In this document: positions 20,409-30,720 of the stretch, one piece after another
Layout: each line of letters starts with the position of its first letter
How positions within the stretch are numbered: position 1 is the first letter of the stretch
Assembly: GCA_963678705.1 (NCBI GenBank)
Contig: OY783221.1
Span: 10,974,001 to 11,038,000 of the forward strand
Direction of reading: 5' to 3'
DNA: 64,000 bases
Source of the DNA: Panorpa germanica
Lineage: Eukaryota; Arthropoda; Insecta; Mecoptera; Panorpidae
Position numbers and translations under genes: made by a program
Notes under the pieces: generated by a model
The model's input: the letters and a program-made list of their open reading frames with translations, nothing else
Databases searched by the model: none
Told to the model about the DNA's origin: nothing

Positions 20409-22312
20409 CGCAATTGTTGATATGGGTCTATCTATGTATGTAGAATTTAACTCTAGTTGTTGCAACGATCCTGATGAGGTCCATGACATTCATTTCTTAC
20501 TTCTCTATATAGCGTTACTAAAGTATGTAACGCGTCTACCTCACGAGGATATTACCTGATATAATTTGTAGGGTCTTACTCGGGCAAACCTTATGTATTT
20601 CCTTAAGGCATGCCTTGTAAGCGACGGTTCGGAGCTTCATGTATCTCATCAAAATTTCTCCTCGAAGTTTTTACAAAAGCCAATAACAATATTTATTATA
20701 TTGGTTAATAATTATCTCTTATTCTGACTTGTAATTTGCAGCAATTTATTAACACCTTGTTTATTAATCTTATGACAGATATACCCAAGGTTCATTTTGC
20801 TTTACAACAATGCATAGCTCTAATAATACAATAATAAAATGGCTACAATATGCATATATTAATTTGCATATAAATAAAACATGTATATTTAAATTTATTC
20901 ATTTAAAGTAATCAATCGGTTTAAATTAATTTTTATGTAAGCGCGTTGATTTGATTCATTTGCATTTAATAACTTTATTAACAAAAGATAATTATTATTT
21001 TGACATTTACTTCATTTTAATAACTTGATAATTTGATTGACAATTTTTGTCACTCCGGCGACATTAACCGTGTTTTTTTCTCACAATTTCTTGGAAATCG
21101 CTGTAATTTTGAAAAACTTCTTTAAAATTTCTGATACTTTTTACTTTATTTCTTTCAATCCGTAAAAGATAGAAAGTTAAAATTTTGTATATATATTTCA
21201 CTATTAATTGTGAAAATATTTCATAATTTAGAAGTTATAGCGTTAATAAAAAAAGGTAGGTTGTGTAATAATTAAGTATCTAATTAATAAAAAGTAATTA
21301 AAATTTTTAAAATTTGACTCAGGAACATGGGGACATTTTGGCGAAGGTAAAAATTCGAATATTGCTTTAATTTTGAAAAGATTTTATATTTTAGTTATGA
21401 AATAAAAACTACATTAAGATTGAAGAGCTATAAATATATATATATATATATAACACAGTTGCGTTACAGATTTATTTATCCTGAGTAACATTTCACATAT
21501 TTCATACAATAAATATACAGTACGTATAGAGCGAATTATATAAAGTCAGTTTTCTCTTAACTGAATTATCAATGCTTTCTTAGAGAGATCTTAAAGTTTT
21601 AGGAAGTATTGTAGAACACTCAGCGAATTATTAACGTAATAACTTCATGAAGTAATTACTAGCATTTGTAAGATTTTCTATTATGTGCACCCCTAACATT
21701 TTACCAACGTAGTTAATATTCTTTGACGCGGTGTATCTTGTAATGATGCTATTATATATCAATTTCATGAATGTGTGGAGGGCGATGAATCGTCGGCTTT
21801 ATCGTATGTTGAAATTAATACCATCTAACTATTTATTTACATTCACTTATATATTAATTGATTGTGGAAATGTTGGAGGCATGTATTTTCTAAGCATTAT
21901 TCAAACATAAATTAAAGCTAAACGCGTTTTATATATATATGTGGGGTGACAATAATTCTATCCTTGTTTACGTTTCCAATTGTGGGTCTACCTTACACCT
22001 TAGTGTGTGTTAGATAGATTACCAGCTGTGGTTTTAGCCGTTTTGATCTTATTTCAATCCTTAAGTTGAGCCCCCATTACAATTTAGCTTATTGAAAATA
22101 AAGTTAACACATAACTTTTGTTTAATAATAGTTCATTTAATTATTTCTCAAAGAAAACAATTATATTACAAAAATGTTAATATATCAAAATAGTTCACAA
22201 TAATATTATCACTAGATTATATGCAATGCTTAGGTTTGAATACCTTTCAATGATTGCATATCACAAAGTAATGCGTAGTATAAATAGAACATAGTTTTCA
22301 TTCACAACGTTT
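20409..22312. other. AT-rich non-coding stretch
   Basis: No gene recognised. A TA-dinucleotide tract lies at about 21433-21452. A GC-richer patch at about 20520-20640 has no ORF with family features. Confidence 0.45.
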
Positions 22313-22316
22313 ATAA

Positions 22317-23063
22317 TGTTGTAAGTACGCATATGTCGCACTTACCTTTTATTTTTAATGATATTAAATGTTAATTATGTAATAGAATTATATTATGTAA
22401 ACAGTTTTTGTATTAGTATTAAGATTGTAAAGAATAATTATTTAAGTTTAGCGCTTATAAATATTGTCTCTGGTTTGTGGAGATTAATATTGATTTAATG
22501 CTGGTAATTCAGTATTGGCGTTCTGTGATGTGAAATAAATTATTATATATTAAATTGCACAAGACGCTGAAAGCCAGTCTTCTCCTGAGTCTCAAAGCAA
22601 GCATTACTATTCGCAACTTCGTACGTATTGAATAGTGAGCACATTTCAACTATTAATTAAATTATAACACTATAGAATTACATTTTGTTTTATATCTGTC
22701 ATCTTCGTTAATCTAATAAAATACTATTGTAATTAAGTAAGCAGATATAATATTACAACGAATAAATGATATATTTTAATAAAAGTGTTTGTATTAATAG
22801 TAATAAAAAGATACTAATTGTTCAACCGTCGCATGTCGCAACGAGGTTACTTTAGACCGCTCAAGTATTCTCTAATTGCAACAATACACCGTCTGAACAA
22901 GAATCCTTATTAATCATCTTAAGAAAGATATTCGATTACTACTGTAATTGGTGTTGGAAGTCGTCAACTGAAGAATCTACTACCAGAAGCTAGCATCCCT
23001 GCAGAATGTACTAGTAAGCTGAGTAATCTCCTCCAGAACGACAATACGACACATTTTACAACA
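22317..23063 (+). repeat. 5' LTR (747 bp)
   Basis: Bounded by TGTTGTAAGTACG and CATTTTACAACA. A TATA-like TATAAATA lies at 22456-22463 and a polyadenylation signal AATAAA at 22534-22539. This order fits a U3-R-U5 layout with transcription starting shortly after the TATA box. Start site and R borders are inferred, not visible. Confidence 0.95.
22456..22463 (+). promoter_or_regulatory. TATA-like box of 5' LTR
   Basis: TATAAATA in the first fifth of the LTR, about 70 bases before AATAAA. It is the only strong TATA-type match in this part and is repeated at the same offset in the 3' LTR (about 29513). Confidence 0.5.
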
Positions 23064-23064
23064 T

Positions 23065-23082
23065 TGGTGTCAGGTGGGGTCT
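23065..23082 (+). other. Primer binding site, tRNA-Leu-like
   Basis: TGGTGTCAGGTGGGGTC starts one base after the 5' LTR. It is complementary to a 3' end TGACACCA preceded by a C-rich acceptor/T-arm side, as in tRNA-Leu (canonical complement TGGTGTCAGGAGTGGG). One base is missing relative to that form. Leu is the best reading; the exact isoacceptor cannot be told. Confidence 0.65.
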
Positions 23083-23508
23083 CGAAGAGATAATCCTACA
23101 CATAAATATCCAAGAGGTACGCCCAAAATTTTTTTTCTATATATTCTACACCTGGATGCAGATCAATTATTCTGGATACCACTACGTCGATCGATTATTT
23201 CCAAGATTGCCGAAGAGTACGAGATAGAACGTCAATTCATCTGTATTTCACATAATTTTTCTACAAGTCCGGTGGATGTAAAACAACAGCCCGCTGAACC
23301 AGAAAAAAAAAGAAATTTTTGCCCCCAGCGAATGGATGGATGCTTCTAGAACAAATGGAATAATCTAAACTGATGTTAATCGTTTCCAGAACCCTGCACA
23401 CAGCTGTACATAGATCAAAATCGAAAGTTTTTTTTGTTAAGTATAATAAGACAGTATCTTTTTATCTTGTATACAATTATTATCATAAATTGATAATTGT
23501 ATTTTTTT

Positions 23509-23834
23509 CTATTAGTAGCATCCTTGTAATTCATTGAAGCTATTATTTTTTTAGTATTATATTCAATACTTTTGAATATTTGCTATAACCTATCTATTAG
23601 TAGCATCCTTGTAATTCATTGAAGCTATTATTTTTTTTTTTAGTATTATATTCAATACTTTTGAATATTTGCTATAACCTATCTATTAGTAGCATCCTTG
23701 TAATTCATTGAAGCTATTATTTTTTAGTATTATATTCAATACTTTTGAATATTTGTTATAAAATAACAATTTTGTAGCATCATTGTTCAATATTTTTAGT
23801 ATTATATCCAATACTTTTGAATATCTACTATAAT
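23509..23834 (+). repeat. 85-89 bp tandem repeat in the leader
   Basis: Units start at 23509, 23594 and 23683, with CTATTAGTAGCATCCTTGTA then ATTCATTGAAGCTATTA. A degenerate partial fourth unit starts near 23771 (TTGTAGCATCATTG). Units differ mainly in the length of a T run. Each contains the near-palindrome ATTCAATACTTTTGAAT. Confidence 0.9.
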
Positions 23835-23886
23835 ATTTCCTATAATTGTTTCTACAATTATATTAATTCATGTTTAATATTTTTAG

Positions 23887-24020
23887 AACATCTTTATGAA
23901 CGAGAAAGAATTTTGAAAAGGAGAAGTAAAGAGCTGAAGCAGTTAGATAGCAGTCTGTTCAATCAGAGAGACTACCTTCCTGTTACAACTGCGGTGTCTG
24001 AGCCCCATCGGAAATTTCCT
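23887..24020 (+). other. Exon-like segment in the retroelement leader
   Basis: A 134-base segment is preceded by TTTAATATTTTTAG and followed by GTGAGT, acceptor- and donor-like. It stays open in the frame reading HLYERERILKRRSKELKQLD, then SLFNQRDYLPVTTAVSEPHR and KFP. It is GC-richer and more charged than the leader around it. It may be a captured host exon or an exon used by the element itself. A 74-codon ORF (23817-24041) contains it in frame. No family recognised. Confidence 0.4.
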
Positions 24021-24138
24021 GTGAGTTACTGTTTTCGCTAGCAATTTTTCCTTGTCAGAATCCTGTTCTTCGGAGAGTCGTTTATTGGTACAAAATAATC
24101 TTTAGTCTGTATATTATATATAACTTTAATTAAGTACT

Positions 24139-27100
24139 ATGGCACCGAACGTTCATTCACTCACACTAGTTGAGAATACAATCAATCTAATTAATGAGTT
24201 TTCAAAAAATCTAGAAGTCCAATCAACATCCTTAACAATAGTTGAATTAAAAATCAAAAACTTAGACAAAGCTTGGGTTAAATATAGTAGTATCGTAGAA
24301 GCATTGCTTCCAACTCTAAAAAATGAAGAAGCTTCGGCTATCGTTAGTAAGTCTATGGAAGTTGAAAGTATTTATGACGACACTCTTATTTACTTGTTGA
24401 ATTATAAGCAAACATTTGAGAATGATACACATATTGTAGACGACTCAAAAAGTATAGATTCAATAAAAAATCTGAACTTAAGTCCAATGCAACTAACCGT
24501 TTTTGATGGAGAATATATTAATTGGCAAAGTTTTATGGAATTATTTACAAATTTAATTCGTAATAATAGTAAACTATCAAGCATTGAAAAAATGCATTAT
24601 TTAAAGTTAAATTTGTCAGGAGAACCACTCAAACTCATAAAGAATTATCCTTTAACAAATGATAATTACGAAATTGTTTGGAACATCCTTTGTAAACGTT
24701 ATGATAACAAGGTAGCACTTATTGAAACCTGTTTAAACAATTTAATAAACTACAATGTTATACGTTTAGAGTCCGAAATCAATATCAAAAAACTACTAGA
24801 TGAAATTAATGAATCGATTAGAGCATTAACCGAATTGGGGATATATTCTAATCATTCAGATTTTATGTTAATACATATTTTAAAGACCAAATTAGATTTT
24901 AATTCGTCAAAGGAATGGGAAAACAGAAACAATTCTGAATTACCAACCTTAAATGAATTTACGGAGTTTCTGGAGAGACGGTGGCGCAATCTAGAAAGAA
25001 GAAGGCATATTAAAGTCAAAACATATCCAAGCGTTCCTAATTCTAATAGTAAACCAGTTTCAAGCAAGCAAATTCCTAATAAGGTCGAAACAAAAACTAA
25101 AAATTTGTTCTGTAACCATTGTAAGAAAAGTGGTCATACAGAAAAGTATTGTTTTATTAAGAAGGAAAATCTAGATACGGGTAACCCTATTGCTCAAGTT
25201 AATACTTGTAGGGAGGCCACAATTTTATCAGAACCTTCTACTTGTTGTGAAAGATCGAAACATCTTATATCTGATGGTTCTCAAGTATCTTTTACTAACA
25301 AGACACAACACAATTCAAATAATGAATTATGTTTTTTTTATGATTTTGATGAGATCAATACGGGTAATTTACAAAATAATAATGATATTCTAAGTTTTGA
25401 CAGTAAAAATAAAAATGTTAAGGCTAAGCAAACAGTTGACACTATCCAATTCAAGATGGTCGCAGCCAAAGCTAAAACCGTATCATTTTTATTAGATACT
25501 GGTTCTCAAATCTCCTTGATTAAACAAAATATTTTAAATAACAATGTCAGAATTAATAATAAATCTAAAATTCTATTGAAGGGTATTTCTGAAGGCACGC
25601 CTTATACCTTAGGTTCACTGAAAACTTCTATAATTTTAGATAGTAATAAGTCGAAACAAACTTTACAGGTTGTGTCAGAAAATTTCCCCATTAAACACGA
25701 TGGAATTATAGGGTTAGATATTTTACGGAAACTAAATGCAGTAATTAATCTAAAAATGAACAGTGTACAATTCTCAGAATGTGGCAAAGTAATTGAGCTC
25801 CCACTTATAAATATAAACAATATCGTTTTACCAGCACGTACGAGGAAGATAATTCCTATGTCAGGTTCTACAGTAGGAGTTTGTGTAGCCAGGGAATTGT
25901 TACCTGAAGTTTTTTTAGCTAATGCATTAATCAAGCCCGTCAAAAATATTTTCTATATTTCAATAATAAATTCTTCAATAAAAAATATAATACTTAGTAA
26001 TTTCAAACCGAATATCATACCGATAGATCAATTTAGTATTTACCATTTTTCAAAATCAAGTCCTAACAACCGTAAGGAACTTTTATTAAACAATTTAAAT
26101 CTTTCACATGTCAATTCAGAATTAGTAACAGAATTAATAGAAATCTGTGACAGCTTTAATGACATATTTTTTTTACCGGGAGACAAGTTATCTTGTACGA
26201 GCGCATTAAGTCATAAGATAAAGATTAATTCTTCTAAACCCGTTAACGTTAAACCGTATCGATTGCCCCATGCGCAAAAAGAGATTGTGGAAAAGCATAT
26301 TCAGGAACTGTTGGTCAACAACATAATTGAAGAAAGCGACTCACCCTATAACGCACCTTTATTAGTAGTACCAAAAAAACCAGATGCGTTAGGTAATAAA
26401 CAATTCCGCGTAGTAGTCGATTTCCGTAAACTTAACGAGCAGACAACAAGTGACGCCTATCCTTTGCCTCTTATACATGATATACTGGACCAACTTAGTG
26501 GTGCAAAATTTTTCTCTACCCTTGACTTAGCAAGCGGTTTTCACCAGGTCCCTATGCTTCCCGAAGATAAAGAGAAAACAGCATTTAGTGCGAACTTTAA
26601 ACACTATCAATTTGTAAGAATGCCATTCGGACTTAAAGGAGCCCCCCCCATGTTTCAGAGACTTATGTCTCACGTTCTCACAGGTTTGCAAGGAATAGAT
26701 TGCTTAATCTATCTGGACGATGTAGTCATTTTTGGAAAAAACATTTCTGAGCACAACCAAAGATTAAAAAACGTTTTTTCTAAATTACGGGAACATAATT
26801 TGAAGCTCCAACCATCCAAATGTAACTTTCTACATAAAGATTTGATTTATTTAGGTCACGTTATTAATGAAACAGGTATTCTACCAGATCCTTCTAAAGT
26901 AGAAGCAATAAAGAATTTCCCCATTCCAAACAGTCCTAAACAAATTAAAACATTTTTGGGTATGTCTGGTTATTATCGCCGACATATACCGCATTACGCA
27001 GAGATAGCCAAACCACTATATAATGCAGCAAACAGTAATGTTAAAGTATTAGAATGGTCAGACCAATGCGACGAATCATTTAAAACTTTAAAAAATAAAT

Positions 27101-29088
27101 TAACCATATCACCTGTTTTGCAATACCCGGACTTTAGTAAAAATTTCGTTGTAACCACGGATGCAAGTAAATATGCTATAGGTGCAGTCCTTTCACAAGG
27201 TACTATTAAGGAAAGCCACCCAATAGCATATGCTTCAAGAACTCTAAATAAGGCACAACAAAATTACACAACTACTGAACGTGAGTTATTAGCAGTAGTA
27301 TGGGCTGTGGCTCATTTTAGACCCTATCTCTATGGAAAGTTTTTTAGTATCGTAACAGACCATCAAGCCTTGACTTGGTTAATGAGTATTAAGGACCCGA
27401 GTTCTAGACTTATGCGTTGGCGGATAAAACTAGAAGAATATAATTACGAAGTAATATATAGACCAGGTAGTTCGATTCCACACGTAGATGCCCTAAGTCG
27501 CGTATACTCACTTCAGGTTGAAACAATGGATGTCACATACGAAAATTATTTAGAAATAATTAAAAATAAAATTATCATAAACAATAAAGTAATTGAACAT
27601 GATAAAAGTTTATATGACGCACCGACGTCATTTTCATTAGTAGATTTTGTATCAAAAGATTTTAAAAATTCAATTGGAAATTCTCCTGAATTAATCAATA
27701 AATTTAGTAGTATCAATGCATTTCTAATACAAGAAAAAGAAGTATCAGAAATTGCATATGTTGAAATTGATACTAGATTTATTATCTGTTTAATAATTAA
27801 GGAATTTCATTTTAATCTACCAAATTATAAAGAAATATTTTTGGCATTAGTGAATCTGAAAAACTTTTGTACTTTACACAAAATTACTAACATAGCTATG
27901 AACAGGTTCGAGTCTGAACTAAGTAAATTAGATTTTGCCCAGTTACGAACTATGATCAGACATATCTTTGATAAAACAAATATAATAGTACACATTTATA
28001 ATGACAATATACTTAAAATTAGTGACCCTGAGTTAATAAACAATGTAATTTCGGAATTTCATGTTAATCCCACAGCAGGCCACTTAGGAGTTTCTAAAAC
28101 AATTAAACGATTAAAATCACACTTTAAATTTCCAAGTATGATTAGAAAAGTTAAAAATTTTATTAGACAATGTGTATCATGTCAAAAGAATAAAGTGTGC
28201 AAATTAAATAAATGCCCATTAACAATTACATCGACTTCGAAACATAGTTTCGAAAGGTTGGCTTTGGACATAGTATATCTTCCCAAGAAAGACGACAACG
28301 ACAAATACAAATACTTACTAACAATACAGGATGACCTTACTAAATTTACGGAAGCTATTCCTATTATAAACCAGGAGGCAAATACTGTCGCGAAAGCATT
28401 AGTAACTAACGTTATTTGTAGGTACGGAGTTCCTAATATGATCTTAACAGACCAAGGAACAAATTTCATGTCGAAAATTTTTAAAGATATATGCAAATTG
28501 TTAAAAATTAAACAATTAAAAACAACAGCATTTAGACCAGCAACCAACGGTGCCTTAGAAAGAGTTCATAGAACCCTTGCCGAGTATCTAAGGAATTTTT
28601 GTAAAAAGCAGGATGATTGGATAAATTGGATTCCCTATGCAATGTTCGTGTATAACACAACTCCGCATACAGCGACCGGTTTTACTCCTTTCGAACTAAT
28701 TTATGGACATAAGGCAAATCTGCCTTCAATTTTTTATAAAGAACCAATTGAGGTAAATACTTATAATAATTTTATAGTAGAACTCAAACACAGGTTACAA
28801 GTAGCGAGGGAACTTGCTATGAATAACTTGGTTAAAAGCAAAGAAAAAACAAAATTATATTTTGATAAAAGGGTCAATTCTCTTTTCACACCTGAAGTAA
28901 ACGAACTAGTTTTATTAAGAAATGAACAGTTACCAACTAAAGGACAGTCAAAAAAACTTTTACCCTTATACGTAGGACCGTATAAAGTTACTAAAATTAT
29001 ATCCCCTGTTAATACAGAAATACTAATTGGTAAAAAACATACGGTAGTTCATAATAATAGGTTGAAGAGATTTTGTACCAATGAATAA
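24139..29088 (+). CDS. gag-pol: Gag-Pol polyprotein of LTR retrotransposon
   Basis: Single 1649-residue polyprotein. Residues about 113-290 are a gag part of the DUF1759 type (FDGEYINWQSFMELF, YLKLNLSGEPLKLI), usual for BEL/Pao elements. A CCHC knuckle C325-x2-C328-x4-H333-x4-C338 follows. Aspartic protease: LLDTGSQISLI with D453, later IIGLDIL. Reverse transcriptase: LDLASGFHQV (D796) and YLDDV (Y858-D861), Ty3/gypsy type. RNase H: TTDASK (D1008), ERELLAVVW (E1049), TDHQAL (D1074). Integrase: H1308-x6-H1315-x29-C1345-x2-C1348, then D1377, D1438 and E1474 (D60D35E). LLPLYVGPYKV is the GPY/F module. The start is the first ATG before the gag homology. No stop or frameshift separates gag from pol, so their ratio must be set by other means. 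No env follows. Confidence 0.95.
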   Translation: MAPNVHSLTLVENTINLINEFSKNLEVQSTSLTIVELKIKNLDKAWVKYSSIVEALLPTLKNEEASAIVSKSMEVESIYDDTLIYLLNYKQTFENDTHIVDDSKSIDSIKNLNLSPMQLTVFDGEYINWQSFMELFTNLIRNNSKLSSIEKMHYLKLNLSGEPLKLIKNYPLTNDNYEIVWNILCKRYDNKVALIETCLNNLINYNVIRLESEINIKKLLDEINESIRALTELGIYSNHSDFMLIHILKTKLDFNSSKEWENRNNSELPTLNEFTEFLERRWRNLERRRHIKVKTYPSVPNSNSKPVSSKQIPNKVETKTKNLFCNHCKKSGHTEKYCFIKKENLDTGNPIAQVNTCREATILSEPSTCCERSKHLISDGSQVSFTNKTQHNSNNELCFFYDFDEINTGNLQNNNDILSFDSKNKNVKAKQTVDTIQFKMVAAKAKTVSFLLDTGSQISLIKQNILNNNVRINNKSKILLKGISEGTPYTLGSLKTSIILDSNKSKQTLQVVSENFPIKHDGIIGLDILRKLNAVINLKMNSVQFSECGKVIELPLININNIVLPARTRKIIPMSGSTVGVCVARELLPEVFLANALIKPVKNIFYISIINSSIKNIILSNFKPNIIPIDQFSIYHFSKSSPNNRKELLLNNLNLSHVNSELVTELIEICDSFNDIFFLPGDKLSCTSALSHKIKINSSKPVNVKPYRLPHAQKEIVEKHIQELLVNNIIEESDSPYNAPLLVVPKKPDALGNKQFRVVVDFRKLNEQTTSDAYPLPLIHDILDQLSGAKFFSTLDLASGFHQVPMLPEDKEKTAFSANFKHYQFVRMPFGLKGAPPMFQRLMSHVLTGLQGIDCLIYLDDVVIFGKNISEHNQRLKNVFSKLREHNLKLQPSKCNFLHKDLIYLGHVINETGILPDPSKVEAIKNFPIPNSPKQIKTFLGMSGYYRRHIPHYAEIAKPLYNAANSNVKVLEWSDQCDESFKTLKNKLTISPVLQYPDFSKNFVVTTDASKYAIGAVLSQGTIKESHPIAYASRTLNKAQQNYTTTERELLAVVWAVAHFRPYLYGKFFSIVTDHQALTWLMSIKDPSSRLMRWRIKLEEYNYEVIYRPGSSIPHVDALSRVYSLQVETMDVTYENYLEIIKNKIIINNKVIEHDKSLYDAPTSFSLVDFVSKDFKNSIGNSPELINKFSSINAFLIQEKEVSEIAYVEIDTRFIICLIIKEFHFNLPNYKEIFLALVNLKNFCTLHKITNIAMNRFESELSKLDFAQLRTMIRHIFDKTNIIVHIYNDNILKISDPELINNVISEFHVNPTAGHLGVSKTIKRLKSHFKFPSMIRKVKNFIRQCVSCQKNKVCKLNKCPLTITSTSKHSFERLALDIVYLPKKDDNDKYKYLLTIQDDLTKFTEAIPIINQEANTVAKALVTNVICRYGVPNMILTDQGTNFMSKIFKDICKLLKIKQLKTTAFRPATNGALERVHRTLAEYLRNFCKKQDDWINWIPYAMFVYNTTPHTATGFTPFELIYGHKANLPSIFYKEPIEVNTYNNFIVELKHRLQVARELAMNNLVKSKEKTKLYFDKRVNSLFTPEVNELVLLRNEQLPTKGQSKKLLPLYVGPYKVTKIISPVNTEILIGKKHTVVHNNRLKRFCTNE

Positions 29089-29373
29089 AAACTTGACGAA
29101 TGAAATGGATTTTGTCAGGGATGATTGTTTTGTGGAGCAGTGTTAACTCTATACGATGGGATCAGAATCGTTGTCGACACTTTGCTTCTCTTTTTGTTTT
29201 TTTCTAGAATTGTAACTCGTATATTTTGTTTTTATACGTGTCCCTTTTTTTTTGAAAGGGGGTGTTGTGATATGTACGACATCTCCCCTATCACAATTTT
29301 TCCTTTTTCTTTTCCTTAGAGCAGAAACGCATATGTTTTGTTTTATATGCGTTCCTTTTCTTTGGTTGAGGAG
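29089..29373 (+). other. 3' non-coding part with duplicated polypurine/U3-start block
   Basis: Two related blocks of about 110 bp follow each other. The first reads CGTATATTTTGTTTTTATAC, a T-rich stretch, GAAAGGGGG (29254-29262) and then TGTTGTGATATGTACGAC. The second reads CGCATATGTTTTGTTTTATA, a pyrimidine stretch, TTGAGGAG and then the true LTR start TGTTGTAAGTACG. The better polypurine tract is the inner one. The 64-codon frame at 29125-29319 crosses these blocks and is not an env. Confidence 0.8.
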
Positions 29374-30120
29374 TGTTGTAAGTACGCATATGTCGCACTT
29401 ACCTTTTATTTTTAATGATATTAAATGTTAATTATGTAATAGAATTATATTATGTAAACAGTTTTTGTATTAGTATTAAGATTGTAAAGAATAATTATTT
29501 AAGTTTAGCGCTTATAAATATTGTCTCTGGTTTGTGGAGATTAATATTGATTTAATGCTGGTAATTCAGTATTGGCGTTCTGTGATGTGAAATAAATTAT
29601 TATATATTAAATTGCACAAGACGCTGAAAGCCAGTCTTCTCCTGAGTCTCAAAGCAAGCATTACTATTCGCAACTTCGTACGTATTGAATAGTGAGCACA
29701 TTTCAACTATTAATTAAATTATAACACTATAGAATTACATTTTGTTTTATATCTGTCATCTTCGTTAATCTAATAAAATACTATTGTAATTAAGTAAGCA
29801 GATATAATATTACAACGAATAAATGATATATTTTAATAAAAGTGTTTGTATTAATAGTAATAAAAAGATACTAATTGTTCAACCGTCGCATGTCGCAACG
29901 AGGTTACTTTAGACCGCTCAAGTATTCTCTAATTGCAACAATACACCGTCTGAACAAGAATCCTTATTAATCATCTTAAGAAAGATATTCGATTACTACT
30001 GTAATTGGTGTTGGAAGTCGTCAACTGAAGAATCTACTACCAGAAGCTAGCATCCCTGCAGAATGTACTAGTAAGCTGAGTAATCTCCTCCAGAACGACA
30101 ATACGACACATTTTACAACA
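29374..30120 (+). repeat. 3' LTR (747 bp)
   Basis: Same length and, by reading, same sequence as the 5' LTR. The AATAAA at 29591-29596 would serve polyadenylation of the element RNA; the TATA at about 29513 could drive outward transcription toward the exon at 32.3 kb. Confidence 0.95.
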
Positions 30121-30124
30121 ATAA

Positions 30125-30531
30125 TGATAAAAATAACCTAACATTTAACACTATACTTTTATGCACAAACTACACTATTTACGCCTAAACAATAACTAAT
30201 ATTACACCTAGCAATATAGTTAAACTGATTATAATTCTCAATGCCATTAACAACTAGTTAACACAACAATTTTCTGAATTTACCAATGACGCCATACACA
30301 CTGTGTAATTCTACGTATCAGCCATTTTTAACCGCGTTGACCATGCCTCATGGCATGTCGTAGTAAGCGACTTGTCGAGTGAACGGGGTTCACAAATCAT
30401 TTCCAAAGCAGAGCTAGTAACATTTGAATATAACTTAATATTAGCAATGTTCCTAACCTATTTTATAGAGTTCTTTACTATATAATTACTATTTCTTACA
30501 AACTAAATATATCTAATCCTAAATTATATCC

Positions 30532-30533
<2 letters not shown>
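30125..30533. other. Non-coding flank
   Basis: No feature recognised. Confidence 0.45.

Positions 30534-30601
<68 letters not shown>
30534..30601. repeat. (AT)n microsatellite
   Basis: An uninterrupted AT dinucleotide run of about 65 bases, directly adjoining repeat B copy 2. Confidence 0.95.
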
Positions 30602-30606
<5 letters not shown>

Positions 30607-30720
30607 TCATTTGTACCGTGTGTTTTCTGTCACTCGTATACACGTGCGTTCTCTCACTAACAACACAGTTGCATTCTCATTCGGTTCCGGGAGATTTGGG
30701 CTAAGGTTTGCAATCACTCG
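30607..30720 (+). repeat. Interspersed repeat B, copy 2
   Basis: Same sequence as the reverse complement of 934-1048 at roughly 85 percent by eye. It sits directly beside the long (AT)n run, which could be its expanded tail. Confidence 0.65.

Larger units (their letters stand above)
23064..24138 (+). other. Untranslated leader of the LTR element
   Basis: A 1075-base leader between LTR and gag-pol, unusually long. It contains the primer site, a 91-codon frame (23074-23349, no known motif), a three-and-a-half-copy tandem repeat (23509-23834) and an exon-like segment (23887-24020). Several ATGs precede the gag start at 24139, so scanning ribosomes would meet short upstream frames. Confidence 0.7.
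22317..30120 (+). mobile_element. Intact LTR retrotransposon (7.8 kb), gag BEL-like, pol Ty3/gypsy-like
   Basis: Complete element: 5' LTR (747 bp), primer site, 1.07-kb leader, a single 1649-codon gag-pol ORF, a 285-bp 3' non-coding part with polypurine tracts, and 3' LTR (747 bp). The target duplication is ATAA at 22313-22316 and 30121-30124. The LTRs start TGTTGTAA and end TTACAACA, a perfect 8-bp inverse. I compared the two LTRs block by block and saw no difference, which implies a very recent insertion. The ORF has no stop or frameshift and all catalytic residues are present. There is no env. The target is plain AT-rich sequence 2.2 kb upstream of a host-like exon in the same orientation. 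Confidence 0.95.

Noticed and set aside
23509-23834. Tandem array as a CRISPR
   Set aside because: Units are contiguous copies without unique spacers, inside a eukaryotic retroelement leader.
28182-28547. 121-codon minus-strand frame inside the integrase region
   Set aside because: Exact complement of intact pol coding sequence; no family features.
29125-29319. 64-codon hydrophobic frame after pol as a possible env
   Set aside because: Far too short, no signal or fusion features, and it runs through the duplicated polypurine/U3 blocks.
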